From an uncultured Roseateles sp. (GTDB lineage Bacteria; Pseudomonadota; Gammaproteobacteria; Burkholderiales; Burkholderiaceae_C), in assembly GCF_945956965.1 (NCBI RefSeq), contig NZ_CAMFJS010000005.1:1-64000 (forward strand): a stretch of DNA of 64,000 nt. Reading direction: 5' to 3'. Of this stretch, positions 59,701 to 62,019 are shown one piece after another. Made by a program: the position numbers and the translations under genes. How positions within the stretch are numbered: the first letter of the stretch is position 1; each line of letters opens with the position of its first letter. The notes beneath the pieces were generated by a model, which worked only from the letters and a program-made list of their open reading frames with translations, made no database searches and had not been told where the DNA came from.

Positions 59701-61878
59701 GAAGTCCAGGCCCAGCGGTTGGAGCTTGTCTTTGAAGGTGAAGCGCCGCGTGAAGTCGCGCGACAGCGTCAGGCCCAGCTCCAGCATCACCTTGCTGCCT
59801 GAGCGCGCACCGCTGCCCAGGATGTCCATGAAGTCGGTGCTGAAGTCCGGTGCCACCAAGGCTTCGAGCTGGCTGTAGCGGCCTTGCGCCGTCAGATAGT
59901 CACGCAGCCGGGACAGCAGGCCGCTGAGCGTCTTATTGCCCGCCTCGGCCAGATAGTCGTCCAGCACGGTCGTGCCCTGCAGGGTCTTGAAGGCCAAGAC
60001 ATCGCCGAGGCTGCGGCCGTCAGACGTTTTCAGCAAGCTGGCCATGCCGGTGTCGGCAAAGGGCAGCGCTTGGCTGAGCACATCTTGCAAATCGAGCTGC
60101 CCGCCGAGCAGCTTGCCGGCGTTGAACACGTCCTTCAGGCCGTTGCCGGTCGCGTCCAAATTGCTGTCGATGAAGGCTTGCAGGGTCAGCTCGCCGCCCA
60201 CCACCTTGCCGAAGAAACCCGAGCCCGAGGCCGCGCCATCGATGCTGGCGGTGATCTGGGGCAGCTGCAGTTGCGCGGCACTCAAACCGCCGATGTCGGC
60301 CAGGGTCAGGCGGCCCTTGTTGTCGCTATTGTCCGGATCGCGCAGCGCGGTCTGCACGCCTGCCTGCAAATGGAAGGTGTTCGCGCCGGTCGGTGTCAGC
60401 TCCAGGCTGACTTCGCAACGCTCCAGCTTGAAGAAACTCTGGGCCGCACTCGGCGCGGCCAAGCCGGGCAAAGCCGCGGGCTGGGTGTTGGCATTGACAC
60501 CGTCCAGCACCAAGCCGGCGCTCAGGGCGATATGCACACCGGCTTGCGCGGTGCCGGTCCAGGCCTCGCTCTTGTCAAGGCCGCCCAGCTTCCAGTCGAG
60601 GCTGAAGTTCTGATTGCTTCGGGTCCAATCCAAGTCAATCGTCAGCTTGAAACCGGCCACCACCTCGGGCGCCGCAGCATCAAATGTGGGCGTCAGCGCC
60701 ACCGACCAGGCCTGGCCGCTCTTGCCGGCATTAATTGCATCGGTCTTGGCCTTGACGGCGGCTTGCAGGGCGATGCTCAGTCCGTCCAGCGTCGAAGCCG
60801 CGCCCTGGCTGGTGAAATAGCTTTGCGCCGCGGTCTGCAGGCCGAATAGCGTGGTGGTCGCCCCTGCGCCGTTCTGGCTGCTGAGGCCGATGAATTGGTT
60901 GACGCTCTCACTCAAGCCCGGCAAGGCCGTATTGATCAAGCTGTGCTTGAGGGCCTGGGTGCCATTCGCATCCACCTGCGCAAGCACCGCCAGCATCTGC
61001 GCTTGCACACCGGCGTTCAGAGTCAGGGTGGCGGCAGTCAGTTGCAGGCGGCCGGCATAGGTTTGCCCGGCGCTGAAAAGAGCCTGGGCGTCGATTTGGC
61101 CGGTCTGGCGCTCAAGTAACCAGTCACCGCCATGGGCTTGATCGCCGGTGATATTGCTGGACGCCGCCACATCGGCACCGGTCAGCGCCGCCAATTGCTC
61201 GATGAAAGCCTGACCGCGTGCGCTGGCCGCGACATCGCAGCCGTAGACCAGGATGTCGGCATCCGCCGCCAAGGCGGCGCGCCACTGCTGCAGCGACTCG
61301 GCTTGCGCCGTCAAGTTGTCAGCGTTGAGTTCCCCGCGACCCAGGCCAATGCGGCCGTCTTCGCCGTGCGAAATCAGGTGAATCGCCGCCAGCCCCTGCC
61401 GCTGAGACAACCACTGGCTGATCTGCTGCACACCGTCTTGCTGGGGGTCGAGCACCACCACCTCAACCTTGGCCGCTTGGCCCGGCTTGCGCTGGCCCAG
61501 CGCGTCTTGCAACAAGGCCTCATAGCCCTGCACCGACGGGTCGACAAACACCACCTCATCGGCTCTCTGCACAGTTTGCGCCGCGCCCTGGCCGGGCCGC
61601 CAGGCATCGCCGGTGAAGCCGGGCGTGCTGGCCGCGACTTGCTGGAGCAAGTGCTCGATGGGCAGCTGCAGCTGCTGGCTTTCCAGCGCCGAACGTTCAG
61701 GCGTTGGCGGCAGGATCAAGCCCTCCCCCGAGAGCAAGTGGCGCGGCTCCAGCGCCTCGATATGCAGACGGCGCTGACGGCTAGGCGCCGGCACACTGAG
61801 GCGGCTCACGCCCAGGGCATTGCGCAAGAGTTGGGCTGCATTGAACTTGCGCTTGGTCTTGGAGGAGGAGTTGTTCAC
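41779..61878 (-). CDS. Giant LEPR-XLL / DUF4347 repeat protein, predicted secreted adhesin
   Basis: A 6,699-residue protein with a GTG start (an in-frame stop lies two codons upstream). The N-terminus is basic without a hydrophobic signal; EALEPRHLLSGEG at 41-53 is the LEPR-XLL motif of very large exported proteins. Residues 107-278 form a DUF4347 domain, a caspase/gingipain-like fold with His171 (LISHGEDG) and Cys214 (VYGCDVA). Residues 280-2690 are beta-rich repeats; 2695-2770 is a Pro/Gly/Ser linker; DTNSDGIINAIDL, DYNGDGKVTADD (about 2900) and DENRDNKFRASE (about 4048) are EF-hand-like loops. Residues 4218-5826 carry RTX-like calcium repeats and 5886-6386 five VCBS repeats. The C-terminus is basic. 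Export by the neighbouring SecA-like/HlyD/TolC genes is inferred. Confidence 0.92.
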   Translation of the reverse strand: MNNSSSKTKRKFNAAQLLRNALGVSRLSVPAPSRQRRLHIEALEPRHLLSGEGLILPPTPERSALESQQLQLPIEHLLQQVAASTPGFTGDAWRPGQGAAQTVQRADEVVFVDPSVQGYEALLQDALGQRKPGQAAKVEVVVLDPQQDGVQQISQWLSQRQGLAAIHLISHGEDGRIGLGRGELNADNLTAQAESLQQWRAALAADADILVYGCDVAASARGQAFIEQLAALTGADVAASSNITGDQAHGGDWLLERQTGQIDAQALFSAGQTYAGRLQLTAATLTLNAGVQAQMLAVLAQVDANGTQALKHSLINTALPGLSESVNQFIGLSSQNGAGATTTLFGLQTAAQSYFTSQGAASTLDGLSIALQAAVKAKTDAINAGKSGQAWSVALTPTFDAAAPEVVAGFKLTIDLDWTRSNQNFSLDWKLGGLDKSEAWTGTAQAGVHIALSAGLVLDGVNANTQPAALPGLAAPSAAQSFFKLERCEVSLELTPTGANTFHLQAGVQTALRDPDNSDNKGRLTLADIGGLSAAQLQLPQITASIDGAASGSGFFGKVVGGELTLQAFIDSNLDATGNGLKDVFNAGKLLGGQLDLQDVLSQALPFADTGMASLLKTSDGRSLGDVLAFKTLQGTTVLDDYLAEAGNKTLSGLLSRLRDYLTAQGRYSQLEALVAPDFSTDFMDILGSGARSGSKVMLELGLTLSRDFTRRFTFKDKLQPLGLDFLPGSAVPLNATVRLGLRYDTSTAKSLEITQLDARVRSTGALDAAMSLGMLEARARGSLNFDTGTLVMRAGHSTEYALSHLGTTPVQSGADALDPDEILAVSSQDFDPITKGNWAVKTAAQVTASASFDIEGLIGAGANGSTSFSTLEGGTPHVDISFNGGNAALWSEVKSKSLQVSSSNFVKLQAFAALDAKALTQMMQDLGTYLRQLRDAGPFDAVLPFTDKRLGEVLDFSKLFNQVLNEKLQNNGGATLVGGRLISPVLQADTSFDLQIQRPGDTAPTLVSVGVRASETSGFTHINQLAELINRKLAAALDGNLRWQADQATAQAIVTQSLAGGLALNSALRSSEEQRIDLLVAGGNFSLKLGNGGTATAMLSVLSSSIEVQQALESLPEIGKGNVLVSGGPKHYIVSFVREKAGQAMDLLKASLSDSSAANAGGLVDVISSNLGTGSDGNVWGRLNIVQARPGVDLDLRVSATAGASVSEVTAGKDTADAVQRLTLVHAGDNSSFILGGTKADGSKFTTGAISRPGNAGTWSQPIADALNAVLGAGSVSVNPVASDTISVNQGVQVFDIVFSGAAVAKKAQALLAVDGRGILAKLEAQGALTVLSQAHLALGNTPAGNEVQRLMLDQATAGSLGFGVTVGGKVYESNPVSWSVLQGAGSEAALKTALVDMFRQWDANFSADSLQVSQVAGRASTWDIQFAGPWAGGAGPALKLNLSGLIGPASSGFKALDNLGFALSGQDSQDNRSSSFRSFNDLMQRFQQAVNESLAGTGTSFSVNPRFDPASTSLLFDLDLRPASSTEAVRLQLQSALGSLSGLSTQAALELSSKSYFKTTVGIDLSQVNGFSLRAGGAYQTTIKSTADAPAQLPFVLGNADAHFGLSFDGERYDFTLAWADTTGNATAEDMRAQLQRLLNDRAATSGGVLASLGFAKVGDAVKVRLDGKKLSLVSLAGSEAFQLSIPSDTDPMGTALGFKPTTMYTQIKAVKLPETGRLSADANFELVFDQSGPVSVTVLRDSGNATLKDLLDDINAALAQTDVSSHAYLGAGGKGFNNLGQFVRAALVNNQIELIRTGRSIASLQIRSSGADPATTELGFTPGQFARTGGAEVFLQNASLGGQYSAVVHGQVGNNAAVLDQAGRARLGLLDLTFGALKADYQGSLSFQLRNGVNGQAGDRISLNSLFDAVAAQDIQLGLGSSLNTNDTSAGLAATLTPASADGRLLRDVGLQVTIGALRLDVVVRQADAAGNTSLADLAADVDAAIHAAVLAKLGNDPYAGHAFVGVDSTSKDKLSFKAATSTLTLAQNAAQMLDASTGRLLVDLPLTLSQGATQLNVLVNAASTAGNSSMAQLLDSIRTAVAEAARLKIANTSDAQTLRDLNIILARTVQPMAVADGLLLTGSSGLLSISRNESGLAATAPSLERNPEKFYNSANGQLLQDLTLEAVYDGAKVSFTLSVAESQSHQSMDDLLASLNTKLRAALVAAKTAAPGDAALTAKLDGMQAALDGLPMQISGNQLQLQSDRGLAMASGALTLTNLDIVGRALLADFMSSPVFANGAGTPGSSPSASLTLGNLAVLTPAGVNTTVTAGTTLGVTVNNLVAALSGEANRADTVLVPSDGLGQLTALSQMNWGNLVGDLSLLPHFIGDLAGMGKFGELGRLVPLLGSSLGELFGLKDLFAKVVSQLQKQSSGSLQDMQALLAAAFGASAGDIQLGLDNAAGAEALTIRLPLTLNINQKLPLKLLVKDPDLLKLLSPAQQTALANLAGNLNQLSDVDGTALMTVSGSFRLNLALGIDLSGGANRGKLFLYDHRADAAKTATLDDDTGTFATFSLTAVGEKMAFDSNQGLYSLAVRDGSATVVENANWQLNAGDKASDADRLYLSPSTPLSADGLASIKKDAFDVWVDSASKATAKLPMQLLLSDDLGQLAIQNIEGFVNPMLLGTLDLSFANLAKGFAFIGGDTSQGLINAQVIEAAKPPRPPSTGNGSGNTTPEGAPVDTADARPPGSNLNPYQDSTAGQGSSTSGALPGGQAPGSTSPWGSGGINPSSAGFDLSLVLPNLKNWQSVITSVIEKAGGGASTDDKPINYSLIFLLRDPTIIVNTVDTLLGTVQKGLDAFSSVLNLPIIGDKLRDATQFIADLRGNLIDALKDALSSAVAEYGGLDNALRMFLFKQLTLDTNSDGIINAIDLAANPFRNFLQDYNGDGKVTADDVVVEYIAGPQRPLDPRLAKYLGVEQGNTQLVIPAILPGQRTAWVTAGVNTPVWETDSNGTPLLDGNGAKIPKLNADGSQVYTQTAGNVVMDASLRKIVDDVVGAMTSSGATLEALFNKLKATNDDFKKNGYPDTIEKIAEFVVKAAADVNKSGYNYDALLRDLFGGSVAMAAAKEVAKKFKPSDAAKQDAADTLKRDFANGSYDIPATLLNEFKQAVFKRASTMATNVALGQSSAIQFRMKLGQTYTPKLDLGFDIGMPGLNLKLDGGLDLRLGWTFYLGFGVDINDGFYVVTNMPGTAGIGELTNLKNDGTVDASRPFVTNPLDSHINNLWLVGKPTQANAVKELQFTLDAYLKGGSNGGPASLNAEVLTLNGTLTDNWDGWIRDNDGGIWGSGVNSVTGQQMQANYGRTEELFRGQTGKDGSRTQFHGAFSVDLKDRGLFGVAALSTLTNGRLTYSDLRAGKLSDLVKVDWAAQAQVNMHMKLGSSLGGTGYLPEVKGDLHLTWQDSSKSAVAKKIDGFFAEGYDKLIHYQPSVWMTDMYLDAGTFFSQFLKPVVGVVNQVTGPIMPVIDALTTPIPGLSEFMGRDYSALDLASDMAKISGGNAKVDFVIAMANMIKVLQNLPNSDGLLLPVAKSMIIIGQQDRKLNFGAKLPVPDVTVKLPYKELPSVHVDAGDGATHFDLDWGVGFDKDLKLSDAIKGNLPNFSFDFKLSADAKVPAPYETWKVIDFSIPGLKDTTGANAKFKMEIGVGWQNLKVSDILSGNIAPQFDVKVTCSDINFNLRTLPPLQIKVPKITARVLGQDYEWTIAGADANGYLNVEWAGPLKLLQDNNLPRYQIADLSGASIALPEIKPFLLPVEFKPMTVHWDLMGKEHVWNAFDLSAAASKFNTTYARLIDFSSGQKVSVALPDVWLPTLNLPDFLPDFDFNLPDLSFLKNLIPSISVPDLPGQVSIGPAQGMANFKAALKKPGSALKFPVLDDPLGAVINMLSGKPADLMTFTPPKLEVDVGFRQQFPIYPPLFGGLKGEINLKANLTFGFDTFGIAQFLDSHKITDIFNGFYVGDNIVRGKDMPEVVLQMKLAAFAELNGGIIRGGVEGGIRMIGTVDLYDENRDNKFRASEIIAAASDDPFDVVEMHLKGTAYIAAYLDVFALVKYVRVFEYTFVEATLFEWEHDPASKKPVLGSMDGDVLTLHMGSGTAGIDGNAAIDKSAADRKRRDTTDGNEEFTLTEQGGLKVSAKLPNGKTYDKTFAGVRKVKAYTGAGDDKIDASALSASVSVLFVAGGGRDVLMGGAGDDVLIGSLDGQATLYGGGGNDRLIARGGVTQMEGGDGNDTYRFLNGWGQATISDASGANVLDFSAQTQGVVLNDGLHQVSQGANKASFSASDRIDLVKGGQGADLVDFSADQADLLITLTGMNAGWVKNSASGMVQTGLVAGQAQTLAGDNAGFGYKFEGMEHIIGGRGSDVFRVREGAGVSGSLTGESTQGDLPNQRNTLDFSEYQRGVTVNLEGNSAFGTGGLTNITVRGFHNVFGGAGNDRLTGDGRNNLLVGNGGADVLEGQAGNDLLIADNFISYKNEAAKPNGLVAISDYLSLQTAGGLAGFGMAGQSVNRTWIWKGQTLENLSLSGATQTLKGGSGDDILMGALGSDTFNIGGTGEGNDTIMGDLGQIMVDFESRQALFAKTFGGLGGSADTIYLGGGSNLVLAGNGGDTIVGADTASSSNIILADNGEVSFKRALNAKGKWTFTEMDGFQHMLDYATSVVGETGGGNDTISLANGSALVIGGAGKDQIGFSAGSSTAKNFRFIAGDHARVETDARGGVKAFYSLDTQGSTGGDDLIMVGDPRDASDRFLGSNFIIAGVGSDTVLISAGVDAATGALVYGRAQSSDVIIGDNGRIERYDSVPAAGSVAAVGNQLKSVQSTDFADTSIPAKDLIVTGNGDKTIIGGAGEDTITVAAYGADAVVGSPQSQATRLIAGDNARFSFDTAGGMTEMVSTDLRAETGGNDVIRIGKVGSSTALGLNFVIGGMGSDDIFIAGEIEANTGRVLTGTGLSEDVLIGDNGLIQRAALSNKMLLVRSTETDKGGNDRLVTGNGAQVMLGGFGSDLLQGGSGTAIAIGDNGELIYDQLAKNGVLRQAHSIDEAIGGNDSLGFGEGYKLLIGGFGRDSVEVSATGQGVAADLAFVTGIAGLINTTGLSGAALKAAQTENRGRTGRFVAGDNARALFDAKGGLIEFGATDAISATGSDDEITLGARDTTADLGLQVVMGGMGSDQISVRSGSRSEDVIFGDSGEYKRQALGYGVLAINSLASDKGGDDRISTGAGQKIVLGGMGGDRIDVATRERSDNSIVLGDSGALAYDPTGNGNLQTVNSRELGFGGDDLITLGAGEIVVLGGYGRDSIKINADSRNMRVVVGDNADLRFFAGATPGERSLADLVSSDASISTGDGDLIQVGVAGADQADMGEAILVGGMGADQINVSGRSAKVVMAGDNVELHRHANGQLLSIGSLGLDQGAGDVLSTVAGDVVMIGGVGGDTIRAGSGNSLVLGDSGRFVFDASGSGALRQAISLGLAQGGNDDIALGNSGATQDGDKVVIGGGGADTILIQSVRGSGNLAEPRASAAASPERAVAGDNAALQFDSAGRLTDFITLDADPATGGNDDIQIVMSGSALNPTALTDVNIVAGGVGNDRITVTGASRSRDVISGDNLEFHRTDGSAADPARRYQNLYAEAIYGAVGGDDEIRVGAGEKIVLGGAGNDKLETQTQGGDDYSVMLGDAGSVVFESDGSGRLKQIFSTQPLVGGNDRLQVGGGRSYVLGGRGSDVITVNASDAQRRILVGDNGQIDFLAGQPSFVQSTGPDVADLTLNVDTFVLPATGSQVLLGGNGLDQRLGGVAARDIQLPGNGSIDLRDPLNTVISVTVLGEYGELGLFGRPLTKPDPNGGGGNTDPITGSPSGEGQVGEDGQLSASGKLGLEALGGGAATFPVQTLVGQYGRLSLLADGSWTYVLDNASAQVQALKSGETRLDSFIVQTLDGSSTVVSITVKGQDDVTQFSGDLQAALSEIHGATLSGLISFSNADAGLLLLQALQRRTSYGQFTLTEGGAWTYVLDTAMASVQALLAGQEIEDTVELRASNGTVALLRIRITGVNNTPVFGGSEAAVAVDGSQQPVGGQLTVLDADAGQSLFVAKRQNSAFGQFSLAADGSWQYQLDYGSAALQALAEGEEQLDRFDVFSADGSKTQVVITVRGINNAAVIGGNTSAGLKEDSRELARGQLSIADADTAQSRFVASLQRSAFGQLSLQADGSWVYQLDAQSTALQALVEGQQQVDRFEVRSVDGSVVAISINLTGVNNAAQISGKQTGVALQGDSQAVLGQLSVVDVDAAQSAFRASQQQGQYGQLSLKADGQWQYVLNAESSAVQALREGDLKQERFELFSLDGSAVSVLIDVRGTVSRQVDVIARELEQARNEAGDAASLLLAGSSNAQRGGVSGIGMTTAAASGSPSQAAMQVSQEMGSLLGNQAAAQPGAGAVVALDLFQAASANAMGQASPTAFERLQQTLRAAELSSPLQERGEQSVLGLAANESSELAPVGASVAANAPLVTSYALGAQLFWNAQTAVQSAGRGGLDALRAHAFDGAYQAAMAGMAGLDELQSATVSTTAELLGDNAQPLRDGAAESSSPETDAAAVGPAMALPKASKGEAAVAPRAAADAQALLAAGFGLAALARPASAAAGTTPKVRWDAMPGGMSAGPRKPSANNRFGK
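42720..44220 (-). repeat. Five VCBS-type repeats in the giant protein
   Basis: Five units of about 100 residues, each with the pattern GQLSxxDADxxQSxF, a GxFGQxSLxADGSWxYxLD core, ALxEGExxxDRFxVxSxDG and a closing VxITVxGxNN. These match the VCBS family found in bacterial adhesins. The first two are the most divergent and the last three are close copies. Confidence 0.88.
44400..49225 (-). repeat. RTX-like repeats of a GDN-containing type in the giant protein
   Basis: The first part (49,225-48,100) has ordinary RTX nonapeptides such as GGAGDDVLIG and GGGGNDRLIA. From about 48,100 to 44,400 the repeat becomes a larger module of about 70-110 residues: a GDN/GDS turn with an aromatic strand (for example VIIGDNGRIERYD), then SxDxxxGGNDxIxxGxG, then VxxGGxGxDxIxV. 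About fifteen GDN-type turns are present. Calcium binding is expected for the GGxGxD parts. Confidence 0.8.
55250..58930 (-). repeat. Flagellar-hook-IN-like repeats in the giant protein
   Basis: At least six segments share the pattern of a beta strand pair followed by T/S-x-GN-x-S/T-L/M-x-D-L and a helix ending in IN/LN/VD-x-A-L, for example SGNATLKDLLDDINAAL, AAGNTSLADLAADVDAAI, TAGNSSMAQLLDSIRTAV and TTGNATAEDMRAQLQRLL. The pattern resembles the 'IN' motif of flagellin and FliD. Spacing is irregular (about 80-250 residues). Confidence 0.55.
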
Positions 61879-61953
61879 TGGTCAATCCCGCTGAATCTTG
61901 TTTGAAGTCGCCGCTACGCCCAAAGGTCCTGGCGGCGCTCTCATATCCCTAGC

Positions 61954-62007
61954 GTCTCAATGGCCTGCGCCATTGAGACCGATCATGGCCGCCCTGGTGT
62001 GGGCGGC
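61954..62007. promoter_or_regulatory. Two stem-loops in the gap between TolC-like and giant genes
   Basis: GTCTCAATGGC (61954-61964) and GCCATTGAGAC (61969-61979) form a perfect 11-bp stem with a CTGC loop. A second stem pairs GCCGCCC (61988-61994) with GGGCGGC (62001-62007). Neither has a T-tract on the minus strand. They fill most of the 141-base gap, the longest gap in the cluster, and could stabilise or process the transcript in front of the giant gene. Confidence 0.45.
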
Positions 62008-62019
62008 GCAATCAGGTGA

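Noticed and set aside
42346-59802. Three antisense frames of 1,361 to 2,092 codons opposite the giant gene
   Set aside because: Same artefact: Ala/His/Gln-rich translation, no motif, and complete overlap with a well-supported gene with VCBS and RTX repeats.
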